Below, piece after piece: positions 51,912 to 60,579 of a stretch of 64,000 nt of DNA. Source of the DNA: Akkermansiaceae bacterium. GTDB lineage: Bacteria; Verrucomicrobiota; Verrucomicrobiia; Verrucomicrobiales; Akkermansiaceae. The notes under the pieces were generated by a model. It was not told the DNA's origin and searched no databases. It was given only the letters and a program-made list of their open reading frames with translations. The stretch covers positions 23,950-87,949 of the forward strand of contig JAQWZU010000206.1 in NCBI GenBank assembly GCA_029253285.1, given 5' to 3'. The translations under genes and the position numbers were made by a program. The first letter of the stretch is position 1. The number at the start of each line of letters is the position of its first letter.

Positions 51912-53340
51912 TGTCTCGGTGAAGTTGACGCTTCTCCTCATCCATTCGGTTGAGCATGTGTCCCATTTGTGACATCCGGTGATTTTTGAGAAAGACGTCC
52001 TGATAATCTGCAACGAAACTCCAGAAGAGCCCGTCCCAAACCTCGCACCACGGTCCCTTCTTATAGTCGGACATCTTGCGAATATAATTGGAACCGGAAA
52101 GATAAGGCTTGGTCGTGAAAATCCCGCCATCGGCAAACTGACTCATCCCGTAAACATTGGGCACCATCACCCAGTCGTAGGCATCAACAAAGAGTTCCAT
52201 AAACCATTTGTAGACCTCCTTCGGATGGATGCGGCAGAGGAGCATAAAATTGCCCAACACCATGAGCCGCTCAATGTGGTGGCAATAACCATCTTCCAAA
52301 ACGCGGCGGATCGTTTCATCAACGGGATCAATTCCGGTCGTCCCATCGTAGAAGGCCTGCGGCATCTCACGGTCAAAGCCCCAAAAGTTTCCGTTGCGCT
52401 CAACCACTCCATGCTGGCAATACATTGAACGCATGAACTCCCGCCATCCGATTATTTGGCGAACAAAGCCCTCGACCGTGTTCATCGGGACCTTGTGTTC
52501 CCTGGCATATTCCAGCGCATCCGCAATGACCTCGTCAGGGGTGATGAGTCCAATATTTAAAACTGGCGTCAGAACACCGTGAAACATGATGCGATGCTCA
52601 CTATGGATCGCGTCCTCATAGTCTCCAAAGAGGTGAAAGCGCTCGGTGAGAAACCCTTGCAGCCATTTTTTAGCGCCCACCCGATCCACCGGATAAGCAA
52701 AGCCATGGCTCCGGCCCAGAGCTTTTGGAAAATTCTGAGCAACATAACTTTCCGCCTCCTCCACAAAGCGATTAGGAACATCCGCAGGTGGTTCGGGAAC
52801 CGACTGGGACTTGGGCAGCTTTTTTCGGTTCTCTTCATCGAAGGACCACTTGCCACCCATCGGAGTCTCCGAATCTTCCATGAGAATATTCAACCGCTTG
52901 CGCTGCGCCTTATAAAAACTCCCCATCAACGGCCTTTTTTTCCCTCCAAGCACCCCATCCAGCCAGTCGTCCGGACTGAGAAAATTCGGCGATGGCACCT
53001 GCCTCAATTCGATCCCATGTTTCTCGGCATAACGTCGAAGCCGCTTGCTCAGGAGATCGTCAACCGGATCGCAAAAATGAAGCACATCCAGATCCCCCTC
53101 CAAATCCAACACCCCACGGCATTCCAGGTAAGAGACGACAAACCCCTGATCCTCCAATTCTGCTTGGTAGCTCTTCATGGAGGCCCGATGCAGGATCAGC
53201 TTCTTCCGATGAAGATCGAGCGGCCAATGGCTGTCTCGACCGAACATGAGCGAATCCTCCAGAAGCCAAACCGGACGCTCTTTGCTGAGCGCGGGGTGGT
53301 CTTCGAAGAGTTGATGAGGAAAAACGAGGCTAACTTCCAT
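51883..53340 (-). CDS. Cryptochrome/photolyase-related protein (FeS-BCP/PhrB-like)
   Basis: A 485-residue protein of the PhrB/FeS-BCP lineage of photolyases. VFPHQLFEDHPAL is the start of the Rossmann antenna domain; FRQIIGWREFMRSMYC, GYCHHIERLMVLGNFMLLCRIHP and WVMVPNVYGMSQFADGGIFTTKPYLSGSNYI are the (6-4)-photolyase-type FAD domain. In FeS members a CxxC plus Cys follows the SDY element; here SDYKKGPWCEVWDGLFW has a single Cys, so the 4Fe-4S cluster is probably absent. GAGG upstream of ATG 53340 (spacing 4 nt) fixes the start. It would repair (6-4) photoproducts or act as a blue-light sensor. Confidence 0.83.
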   Translation of the reverse strand: MEVSLVFPHQLFEDHPALSKERPVWLLEDSLMFGRDSHWPLDLHRKKLILHRASMKSYQAELEDQGFVVSYLECRGVLDLEGDLDVLHFCDPVDDLLSKRLRRYAEKHGIELRQVPSPNFLSPDDWLDGVLGGKKRPLMGSFYKAQRKRLNILMEDSETPMGGKWSFDEENRKKLPKSQSVPEPPADVPNRFVEEAESYVAQNFPKALGRSHGFAYPVDRVGAKKWLQGFLTERFHLFGDYEDAIHSEHRIMFHGVLTPVLNIGLITPDEVIADALEYAREHKVPMNTVEGFVRQIIGWREFMRSMYCQHGVVERNGNFWGFDREMPQAFYDGTTGIDPVDETIRRVLEDGYCHHIERLMVLGNFMLLCRIHPKEVYKWFMELFVDAYDWVMVPNVYGMSQFADGGIFTTKPYLSGSNYIRKMSDYKKGPWCEVWDGLFWSFVADYQDVFLKNHRMSQMGHMLNRMDEEKRQLHRDNAERFLDQL

Positions 53341-53498
53341 TTTCCTCGGAAGTTCGGAAGGCTCGCCATTTTGTCGAACGATTATTTCCACCCGAGTGCG
53401 GCCAGAGCATCTGGTGGGAGCTCACCTGATAGGCCAGACCATTGCAAAGCAGCGAAATTTACAGGTGCGCTTTTCGTTCGCTACGCTATTGTTGCGGC

Positions 53499-54713
53499 GT
53501 GAGCACCAAGGCAACACTCGTCCCCGACGCAAACGGACACTTCGGCCAATTCGGAGGCTGCTTCGCCCCGGAAACCTTGATGACCCCACTCGACGAGCTC
53601 AGCCTCGCCTACGAGCAGGCCAAGGCCGACCCTGAATTCCAACGCGAACTCGATGACCTTCTGCATAACTACTGCGGGCGTCCTACTCCCCTTTACTTTG
53701 CCGAACGCTGGACCGAGCAACTCGGCGGCGCGAAGATCTACCTCAAGCGAGAAGACCTCCTCCACACCGGCGCCCACAAGATCAACAACGCCATCGGCCA
53801 AATCCTCCTCGCCAAGCGCTTGGGCAAGAAACGCATCATTGCAGAAACCGGAGCCGGGCAACACGGCGTCGCAACCGCCACCGTCTGCGCTCGCTTTGGC
53901 ATGGGATGCACCGTTTACATGGGAGCAGTCGATATGGAGCGTCAGGCTCTCAACGTCACCCGTATGCGGCTCATGGGAGCCAAGGTCGTCCCCGTGACTG
54001 CCGGACAAGCCACTCTCAAGGAAGCCGTTAACGAATCAATGCGCGACTGGGTCGCCACCGTCGACGACACCCACTACATTCTCGGCTCCGCTCTGGGACC
54101 ACATCCCTTCCCCATGATGGTGCGCGACTTTCATCGCATCATCGGCGTGGAGGCCCGCGAGCAAATCCTCGCCAAAGAAAACCGCCTACCCAATCTCCTC
54201 GTCGCCTGCGTCGGGGGTGGCTCAAATGCCATGGGACTCTTCCATCCCTTCGTCGGCGACGAAGATGTTGCGATGATCGGTGTGGAAGCCGGGGGCGAAG
54301 GGATCCTTCCCGAAAAACACGCCGCCCGATTCCAGGGAGGAAAACTCGGCGTTCTCCAGGGATCGAAAACCTGGCTCCTCGCCAACGACGACGGACAAAT
54401 CGAACTGACCCACTCCGTGAGCGCCGGCCTCGACTACGCCGCCGTCGGTCCCGAACACGCCTACCTCCAAGACATCGGTCGCGCCGAATATACCTACGCT
54501 ACCGACGACGAGGCCCTCGCCGCCTTCCGCGGACTGGCTTGCACCGAGGGCATCATCCCCGCTCTCGAATCCTCCCATGCCATGGCATATATTTCCAAAG
54601 TGGCTGGCTCCATGAGCAAAGACGACATCATTATCGCCAATCTCTCCGGCCGCGGTGACAAGGATGTCGAACAGGCCTCGAAGTTCCTCCTCGATCTCGA
54701 AGGCGAATCATAA
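53499..54713 (+). CDS. trpB: Tryptophan synthase beta subunit
   Basis: A 404-residue PLP enzyme that joins indole and serine. [20 protein letters not shown] is the family start, the lysine lies in [12 protein letters not shown] (Lys94), [14 protein letters not shown] and the phosphate-loop GGGSNAMG follow, and GRGDKD closes the site. The start is a GTG at 53499 ([16 protein letters not shown]), chosen because the longer frame adds residues unlike the family. trpA is not in the window, so the operon is split or its alpha subunit is elsewhere. Confidence 0.95.
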   Translation: MSTKATLVPDANGHFGQFGGCFAPETLMTPLDELSLAYEQAKADPEFQRELDDLLHNYCGRPTPLYFAERWTEQLGGAKIYLKREDLLHTGAHKINNAIGQILLAKRLGKKRIIAETGAGQHGVATATVCARFGMGCTVYMGAVDMERQALNVTRMRLMGAKVVPVTAGQATLKEAVNESMRDWVATVDDTHYILGSALGPHPFPMMVRDFHRIIGVEAREQILAKENRLPNLLVACVGGGSNAMGLFHPFVGDEDVAMIGVEAGGEGILPEKHAARFQGGKLGVLQGSKTWLLANDDGQIELTHSVSAGLDYAAVGPEHAYLQDIGRAEYTYATDDEALAAFRGLACTEGIIPALESSHAMAYISKVAGSMSKDDIIIANLSGRGDKDVEQASKFLLDLEGES

Positions 54714-55049
54714 AAAAGCACCTCGCCGGTCATCTTTTCACCGACCAGCGGGTTGCAGTAAGGTTCCGGTTCTCAGCGACGGTGGCTGAAAACCGGAGCC
54801 AAATACAATCCGGTTTCTGAAATCCATCATCAAAAAGCTCTCAAAGATCCGCCCTGCCAGGATTCAAAAAATGTAATTTCCTCCCTCAAAAGACGCTCAA
54901 GGCTCCCGCGAAAACCGGCATTTTGAGGCAAAACTACGAATTTCACAAAAAATCCCACGATTGGTTGACAAGCACGCGCTGATCGCTAGTCTCCGCGTCC
55001 CGCGTCCTCCGAGGGTGCTTTTCTTCCAAATCTTACTTTTTTTACGGCC
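54714..55049 (+). other. Non-coding region upstream of rpmH
   Basis: About 336 bp. It holds a set of CCGGTT-centred palindromes: TCCGGTTCTCAG at 54767, its inverted relative GCTGAAAACCGGA at 54787, TCCGGTTTCTGA at 54811 and a further AAAACCGG at 54911. The first and second, or the second and third, can pair, giving mutually exclusive hairpins. A promoter for rpmH follows at 54965. No DnaA boxes were seen. Confidence 0.5.
54965..54992 (+). promoter_or_regulatory. Putative rpmH promoter
   Basis: TTGACA at 54965-54970 matches the -35 consensus; TAGTCT at 54987-54992, 16 bp later, is a weak -10. It is 57 bp before the rpmH ATG, the only plausible start for the rpmH-rnpA-yidD-yidC unit. Confidence 0.5.
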
Positions 55050-55235
55050 ATGAAAATGACTTACCAGCCTTCTAAGCGCACTCGCAAGAAGCAACATGGA
55101 TTCCGTGCCCGCATGGCCACTAAGGCTGGCCGCGGCATCCTCAAAAACCGTCGCCGCAAGGGTCGCAAGCGCCTTCTTCCAAAAGGAGCCGAGATTCACT
55201 TCAAGCGCCACACGGTGCAAAACAACACCAAGTAA
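55050..55235 (+). CDS. rpmH: 50S ribosomal protein L34 (extended)
   Basis: A 61-residue basic protein. [22 protein letters not shown] and [16 protein letters not shown] are the L34 core and match the usual 44-47 residues. The chain then continues for about 16 residues ([19 protein letters not shown]), a C-terminal extension not seen in E. coli. The start ATG is preceded by no strong Shine-Dalgarno sequence. It is the first gene of the ancient rpmH-rnpA-yidD-yidC block, usually near dnaA/oriC. Confidence 0.93.
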   Translation: MKMTYQPSKRTRKKQHGFRARMATKAGRGILKNRRRKGRKRLLPKGAEIHFKRHTVQNNTK

Positions 55236-55292
55236 TTGGTCATGCCCCGTCTCTCCTGAGGGTTGCGGCATCCCTTTGGTAACCAATTGGTC

Positions 55293-55646
55293 ATGAAACT
55301 GACTCGTCAGCGGCGCATGCGCCTATGGGGCGAGTTCCAGACCGTTCGCACCACGGGACAATCCGCCGCCGGGCGATACCTCGTTATCGGCACACTGGAA
55401 GGCTCCTCCTCCCAAGACCGTAATTTCGGCCTCATCACCTCAAAAAAAGTTGGCAACGCGGTCACCCGAAACCTCATCCGTCGCCGCCTTCGCGAAATCA
55501 TTCGCAAATGGGGCGACCACCTTCCTCCTCAACAAACGGTCGTCACCATCGCCCGCTGGCGTGCCTCCGAGGCCACCCTCGATGAACTCGAGCAGGACTG
55601 GATCAAGGTGGCCAAACGACTCGAAATCTGGCGCGAAGAACTATGA
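55293..55646 (+). CDS. rnpA: Ribonuclease P protein component
   Basis: A 117-residue basic protein. [23 protein letters not shown] begins the fold, and the RNR-type signature [22 protein letters not shown] (about 60-81) binds the RNase P RNA. It supports 5' maturation of tRNAs. The ATG at 55293 is preferred since the longer reading adds residues not in the family. An 11-bp repeat (AATTGGTCATG) at 55234 and 55285 flanks the rpmH-rnpA spacer. Its stop overlaps yidD by ATGA. Confidence 0.95.
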   Translation: MKLTRQRRMRLWGEFQTVRTTGQSAAGRYLVIGTLEGSSSQDRNFGLITSKKVGNAVTRNLIRRRLREIIRKWGDHLPPQQTVVTIARWRASEATLDELEQDWIKVAKRLEIWREEL

Positions 55647-55933
55647 AGCCCCTCATCCGTCTGGGCATTCGCGCCTACCAGCTCCTCATCCGCCCGGTCA
55701 TCAAGGCCCTCGGCGGACCGAATACCGGCTGCCGTTACGACCCCTCCTGCTCCCACTATTTCCTGGAAGCAGTCGAGACCCACGGCTCCCTCAAAGGCAG
55801 CTGGATGGGTATTCGTCGGATTTTACGCTGTCATCCTTGGGGTGGGTGCGGTTATGACCCCGTGCCACCGGCCGAAGGGGTTTCTTCTTCTCCCAAATCA
55901 TCTACTCAATCAATCACAGATCATGGATCGTAA
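55643..55933 (+). CDS. yidD: Membrane protein insertion efficiency factor YidD
   Basis: A 96-residue protein with the hallmark [12 protein letters not shown] amphipathic start, [19 protein letters not shown] and [15 protein letters not shown] with the conserved cysteines. It helps YidC insert membrane proteins. The ATG overlaps the rnpA stop, and the C-terminal end overlaps the yidC start by 11 bp. The last 15 residues ([16 protein letters not shown]) are disordered. Confidence 0.95.
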   Translation: MKPLIRLGIRAYQLLIRPVIKALGGPNTGCRYDPSCSHYFLEAVETHGSLKGSWMGIRRILRCHPWGGCGYDPVPPAEGVSSSPKSSTQSITDHGS

Positions 55934-57791
55934 AGCTTGGATCGTCGTCACCATTTGCAGTATTCTGCTCATCTTCAATATCATGTCCGGCAGGAAAAAT
56001 GCCGCCGAACTTGACGAGAAAGAAGCCGCTGCCAAAAAAGCCATAGAGCAAGCCGAAGCGGAGAATCCCAAGGAGACCCCAGGTGTCCTGGATGCCAGCA
56101 ATGAGCCTACGGAACCCGTGACTGAAACGACTGGCGAACTCTTGCCGCATACGTTCGCCACTCCGGAAGCCTCCTTCCTCCTTTCCTCACTTGAAGGTGG
56201 CATTGAGAGCGTCGAATTCCTCAACGAACTTTCCGTGCATGACCACGACGTCAGGGTTCACATGAACGATCTGGGAGTGAACCGCATCGGCGCTCTCACC
56301 ACCAGCTCAGGAGAAATTCTAGATAAGCGCTTCTACTCGGTCAAAGAATCCAGCGAAGATTCCATTACCTATATCGGAAAGACCACCAACAACCTTGGCG
56401 TCGAAAAAACCTGGACCAAGGTGAGCGAGGGCGCCGGAGCAGACTACCGCCTCCACTTCAGTCTCAAACTCACCAACCTCGGCGACACCGGTATCGACCT
56501 TGGTGACATGGCTATCGCGGCCGGTTCCGCTGCCCCCGTCTTCGAAGGCGAACGCCCGAACTACCTCACCTTTTTCTGGCGAGAAGGCGACGAATATGAC
56601 TCCGAAGCCGGCACCTATTTTGAAGGCGGCTTCTTCAGTAAAGAAAAGAGCGAATACCGGGAAGCTAAAGAAGACCGGGTGGAATTCAGCGGAGTCGAAA
56701 ACCAATTCTTCGCTACCATCGTCTCTCCGGACGCCCCCTACCCCGCCACCGTTCGAGTCAGCCCAAAAAAAATCACCCTCAAACCTCCCCGCGCTTTAGA
56801 GGGAAAAGGAGCTACCCTTCTCAACAACTACCTCTCTCTACCCAACGAAACTCTCGCTGGCAATTCGGCCAAGGTCATTGAATTCGATATCTTTGTCGGG
56901 CCAAAAAACAACGCCCTCATCCGCAGCCTCGACGGCGAAAAAGCTGAAGTCATGGACTACGGCTTCTTTGGTTGGATCAGCAATCTCCTCAATTGGACCC
57001 TCAACAAACTCTCCAATCTCTTCGGCGGCGAGGGCAACGATTGGTCCTGGGGATGGGCCGTGGTCGTCCTGACTCTCATTATCCGCACCTTGATGTGGCC
57101 CCTGCACGCCAAGTCCACCCGCACCATGAAGCGGATGTCGAAGCTCCAGCCCAAGATGGCCAAGCTCAAGGAGAAGTATGCCGACGATCCGAACAAGATG
57201 AATCAGGAGACAATGAAGCTCTATCGCGAGTTCGGAGTCAACCCGATGGGCGGTTGCCTTCCCATGCTCTTGCAGATCCCCATCTTCTTCGGCTTCTTCA
57301 CCATGCTCCAGTATGCCGTCGAGCTCCGTAACGAGCCCTTCCTCTGGTGGGTCACCGATCTCTCCCAGCCCGACACCGTCACCTACGTCATGGGCCTCCC
57401 CATCAACCCCCTTCCCTTCCTGATGGCCATCACGATGGTCTTGCAAATGAAGGTCACTCCGAAGACCGGAGACAAAATGCAACAGCGCATCTTCATGCTG
57501 ATGCCGCTCATCTTTTTCTTCTTCTGTTACAACTTTGCCTCCGCTCTCGCCCTCTACTGGACGACGCAGAACATCTTCTCCATCGCGCAAACCTGGTTCA
57601 TGCAGAAAATGCCCGAGCCCGAATTGAAGACCAACAAGAAGGCCGGCAAAAAGAGCTGGATGCAAAAGCTCGCCGAAAAAGCGGAACTCGCCCAAAAGGC
57701 CCGCGAAGCCGGTCAAGGTCGCCCGGGAGCCGGCGGTGGCCAGCAGCAGCAAAAGCCCAAGAAGCCCCGCGGGCCGAAAACTGGTGGGTAG
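55923..57791 (+). CDS. yidC: Membrane protein insertase YidC
   Basis: A 622-residue Gram-negative type insertase. An N-terminal anchor helix ([16 protein letters not shown]) leads to a large periplasmic beta domain (about 75-350) followed by the conserved five-helix core: [35 protein letters not shown] contains the positively charged groove Arg, then [20 protein letters not shown] and [15 protein letters not shown]. The C-terminus is Lys-rich with a GGQQQQ tail. The ATG at 55923 (MDRKAW) is chosen, overlapping yidD. It inserts membrane proteins with or without SecYEG. Confidence 0.96.
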   Translation: MDRKAWIVVTICSILLIFNIMSGRKNAAELDEKEAAAKKAIEQAEAENPKETPGVLDASNEPTEPVTETTGELLPHTFATPEASFLLSSLEGGIESVEFLNELSVHDHDVRVHMNDLGVNRIGALTTSSGEILDKRFYSVKESSEDSITYIGKTTNNLGVEKTWTKVSEGAGADYRLHFSLKLTNLGDTGIDLGDMAIAAGSAAPVFEGERPNYLTFFWREGDEYDSEAGTYFEGGFFSKEKSEYREAKEDRVEFSGVENQFFATIVSPDAPYPATVRVSPKKITLKPPRALEGKGATLLNNYLSLPNETLAGNSAKVIEFDIFVGPKNNALIRSLDGEKAEVMDYGFFGWISNLLNWTLNKLSNLFGGEGNDWSWGWAVVVLTLIIRTLMWPLHAKSTRTMKRMSKLQPKMAKLKEKYADDPNKMNQETMKLYREFGVNPMGGCLPMLLQIPIFFGFFTMLQYAVELRNEPFLWWVTDLSQPDTVTYVMGLPINPLPFLMAITMVLQMKVTPKTGDKMQQRIFMLMPLIFFFFCYNFASALALYWTTQNIFSIAQTWFMQKMPEPELKTNKKAGKKSWMQKLAEKAELAQKAREAGQGRPGAGGGQQQQKPKKPRGPKTGG

Positions 57792-57853
57792 GTAACTTTA
57801 ACTTCCCGGGCTCTGGAAATTTGCGTCTATTCTCGAAGGTTCGCAGACAAAAG

Positions 57854-57895
57854 AAAGGCCGAGATCATTTCTATCGTGAAATGAACCCGGCCTTT
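57854..57895. terminator. Bidirectional terminator between yidC and the Gfo/Idh/MocA gene
   Basis: Long interrupted stem: AAAGGCCG / CGGCCTTT outer arms with TCATTTC / GAAATGA inner arms. On the minus strand TTTCTTTT follows it, matching the gene that ends at 57913; on the plus strand it lies 63 bp after yidC. Confidence 0.85.
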
Positions 57896-57912
57896 GAAAT
57901 TTGTTACTGCGC

Positions 57913-59199
57913 TTAGCTCGGCAACTTCCACTTGTTGCGATCCTTCTGGTGGACCAGCGCATTCGCTCTGGCGTTGTCGATGAACTGCATCTTCTTGGGA
58001 TCGAACTTCAAGTTCTGGTTTGTCCGATGCGCGATCTTGCCGAGGTTAATCAAGGTGCAGGAGTTGAAGCCGTTCTCTTCGTTAAGCGCAAACTTCTTGT
58101 TCTCGCGAATGGCTTGATGGAAGTCGCCAACTTGCGGCTCGGGCTCGGGAAGTTTTTTCAACTTCTCAGCGAAGCCTTTCACGTCGGTTTTGAAACCGCG
58201 CATAATCTTACCTTCGCTTCCTTCAATCAGCGCGGCGTCCTTGTCCTTGTTCTCACCATCAAGAATGATCTGCGTTCCATCTTTGTAGGTATACGTGATG
58301 CGGCGGAAGGAGCCAACGGCATCTTGGTCCTGAGGATCGGCGTCGCATTCGACAGAAACCGGAAGCTCTTCATCCTTGCCGAGGATATACTGAATAGGAT
58401 CGAGGTAGTGCTGCCCCATGTCACCCAGTCCGCCACCATCGTAATCCCAATATCCACGGAAGGTACCATGGGTTCGGTGGGAGTGGTAAGGCTTGTAGGG
58501 TGCCGGCCCGAGCCAGGTGTCATAGTCAAAATGCTTCGGGATCGGCTGCTCCTTGAGATTCTTTTTACCAACCCAATTGAACTTCCAGTTGAAGCCAGTC
58601 ACCCCGCTCAGGGTTACTTTGTAAGGACCGTCACCGATCAGGCCTCCATCGACCGCCTTGCGAACTTCGCGCGCGGTGACACCGGAACCGTAAAAGGTGC
58701 TCTTGAAGCGAAACCAGGTGTTAATTCGGAATTTCACGTCGGCCTTTTGAATCGCTTTCTTCATCGCAAGCCCCTCACCAATCGTCCGGGACATGGGCTT
58801 TTCTCCCCAGATGTGCTTTCCAGCCTTGGCCGCCGCAATCGCCATGTGGGCATGCCAGTGTGGCGGGGTACAGGTGTGAATGATATCGATATCGTCCCGC
58901 GCGATGATTTCGCGGAAATCCGCATACGCTTTGACGTCCTTATTGCCTTTCTTGATCGCCTGACCTTGACGCTGTGCCATGCGCTGGGAGTCCACGTCAC
59001 AAACCGCCAAAATCCGACCCGGCATACCCAAATGGCTATTACTGATCCCTCCGCAGCCCAAGAGAGCCCGCGTAAGTTCCTCAGAAGGAGGAGTTTGTCC
59101 ATTCAGCCCCAACACCCGGCTGGGAACGATCGAAATAGTCGCGAGAGAGGCGAGATTCCCCAATGCTTTCCGGCGAGAGATCTTGTTCAAATCAGTCAT
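57913..59199 (-). CDS. Tat-exported Gfo/Idh/MocA family oxidoreductase
   Basis: A 428-residue NAD(P)-dependent oxidoreductase with a twin-arginine signal (SRRKALGNLASLATIS). The Rossmann fold begins around LLGCGGISNSHL, VCDVDSQRM follows, then TCTPPHWHAHMAIAAAKAGKHIWGEKPMSRT with the family EKP lysine. The C-terminal alpha/beta domain contains HGTFRGYWDYDGGGLGDMGQHYLD, with the probable catalytic Asp/His. Such exported paralogues are many in PVC bacteria and act on sugars or glycosides; the substrate is unknown. It converges on yidC over a strong terminator. Confidence 0.9.
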   Translation of the reverse strand: MTDLNKISRRKALGNLASLATISIVPSRVLGLNGQTPPSEELTRALLGCGGISNSHLGMPGRILAVCDVDSQRMAQRQGQAIKKGNKDVKAYADFREIIARDDIDIIHTCTPPHWHAHMAIAAAKAGKHIWGEKPMSRTIGEGLAMKKAIQKADVKFRINTWFRFKSTFYGSGVTAREVRKAVDGGLIGDGPYKVTLSGVTGFNWKFNWVGKKNLKEQPIPKHFDYDTWLGPAPYKPYHSHRTHGTFRGYWDYDGGGLGDMGQHYLDPIQYILGKDEELPVSVECDADPQDQDAVGSFRRITYTYKDGTQIILDGENKDKDAALIEGSEGKIMRGFKTDVKGFAEKLKKLPEPEPQVGDFHQAIRENKKFALNEENGFNSCTLINLGKIAHRTNQNLKFDPKKMQFIDNARANALVHQKDRNKWKLPS

Positions 59200-59312
59200 C
59201 TCGTGAGCATACGGAGTCGAATCCGGAAGGAAATCATGGAATTCAACGAATTTGCCAAATAACAGAAACTGATTCGACAGCGACGAGAGCTTCTGAAAGT
59301 GTTCCCCAACCT

Positions 59313-60242
59313 ATGAAATCTCTGATCTTATCCACCCTGTGGGTCTGCTCCCTCGGAATGGCCTCCGCCCAATCCGAATTGACGGAAATCGACCGTGAGT
59401 TGCTTCTCGATAGACTCAAAGCCATCCAAGAGACCTCCAATCAAACCGTTCAGAGCCGCCATAGCGTGGCGCTGGCCGCATTCAAGAGCGCGGTCGACAG
59501 CGACAGCGAGGCTCTTGCTTTGTTCCTCAAATGCCACGAAAAAATCTCTTTTCAGGACAAAGCCCGAAAATCCCAAGACTTTCGCGAATGGAAACGTCGC
59601 TATAAAGATCGCCACGACGATCCCGGGTTTAAGCGAGCGCTCAGACACCAGCTCTCTTGGCTTCTCACCACCATCGAGGCAGCTGGAAATCCAAAAGCCC
59701 GGGACAAGATGTCCTCCCGTGCGACGAACGCCATCGATGCCATCTTTCGCGATGCCAAAGTCCTTGATGGCTATCAGGGCACACTCGGAAGTTCCGTTCT
59801 CAGCACTGTCTTCGCCAAAGCTTATGAACTCGACAAACTAAAGATTTCCAGCTGGCCCAATGCCCCCTTGGCCATCGATCAAATGTACGAACTGATCATC
59901 ATGAAGCCGCTTCGTAACCCCGACAATATCGCCAAGCTCAAGAGCGCCTGGACGGCCCGAATTACACACTCCGGCTTAATCCACAAGGCCTGGGGAGATG
60001 AGGGAAACGTCGGTAAAGATCGCAACCCGGATCTGGAGGCCTGGTTGGCGAAAGGCCGCCTCGACCTCGTTTGGCGCATGGAAACCGACCTCTTTTCGGC
60101 AGGCGATGAGAAAGCGGCCGCCCTCAGAATGCTCACTCATCTCAAGGAGCATCTCACCCATAATTCCGCTCCCGGATGGATCACCGAGTTCACCAATTTG
60201 ATTAACGGACTCCCCGCAGGAGGAGAAGAGGATAAAGAATAA
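59313..60242 (+). CDS. Secreted protein of unknown function
   Basis: A 309-residue exported protein. ATG 59313 begins a signal peptide (MKSLILSTLWVCSLGMASA). The mature part is helical, with segments such as LLLDRLKAIQETSNQTVQSRHS, LFLKCHEKISF, and TNAIDAIFRDAKVL. No family or catalytic motif was recognised. The last residues include LINGLPAGGEEDKE. It is divergent from the Gfo/Idh/MocA gene (114 bp between starts) and its stop overlaps a possible small frame at 60242. Confidence 0.7.
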   Translation: MKSLILSTLWVCSLGMASAQSELTEIDRELLLDRLKAIQETSNQTVQSRHSVALAAFKSAVDSDSEALALFLKCHEKISFQDKARKSQDFREWKRRYKDRHDDPGFKRALRHQLSWLLTTIEAAGNPKARDKMSSRATNAIDAIFRDAKVLDGYQGTLGSSVLSTVFAKAYELDKLKISSWPNAPLAIDQMYELIIMKPLRNPDNIAKLKSAWTARITHSGLIHKAWGDEGNVGKDRNPDLEAWLAKGRLDLVWRMETDLFSAGDEKAAALRMLTHLKEHLTHNSAPGWITEFTNLINGLPAGGEEDKE

Positions 60243-60503
60243 TGATGGAAGCCATGCGCCTTCCCCACCTCATCCCACTCATGCTACCCATTAACTTGTG
60301 GTCACAGTGGGCCCTGCTTACTCAAACCGAGGAAGGCCGCATTCTCTTCAAAAAAAGGCCACGACCTCGGCCGGGTCGGGGAAAAGCCCAAGGGCTCCCA
60401 CCGACCCATCACCCTCCTTCACACCAAGACCCGGAGCAAGGTTAAGTCCTGCGCTTCCCCCATCACCGCACAGAAAGATTTCACCGGAGAAAACTTACTT
60501 TAG
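60242..60503 (+). pseudogene. Possible small frameshifted gene
   Basis: An ATG at 60242 overlaps the previous stop and begins a 67-codon frame whose later part becomes Pro/Arg-rich and unnatural. If the seven-A run at 60350-60356 is read with one A fewer, the protein continues as GHDLGRVGEKPKGSH and PITLLHTKTRSKVKSC to a TAG at 60501-60503, which looks more like a real protein. Either a decayed gene, a sequencing slip or slippage on the A run explains it; a non-coding stretch is also possible. Confidence 0.35.
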
Positions 60504-60556
60504 ATAAACTAAATATCTAATGTTGCCCAAGTAACATTACGGGTAGCCAAGTAACA
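60501..60556 (+). promoter_or_regulatory. AT-rich region with an inverted repeat and spaced direct repeats
   Basis: TAGATA (60501) and TATCTA (60519) form an inverted repeat. It is followed by two copies of CCAAGTAACA at 60527-60536 and 60547-60556, exactly 20 bp apart (about two helical turns). The region is the only gap before the SHD1 gene at 60580, so it may be an operator and promoter. Confidence 0.4.
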
Positions 60557-60579
60557 AAACGCATGATAGTGATCGCGGC

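Noticed and set aside
54714..55049. Chromosome origin near rpmH-rnpA-yidD-yidC
   Set aside because: This block often lies by dnaA/oriC, but I see no DnaA-box cluster, no dnaA and no parA/parB; trpB precedes it instead.
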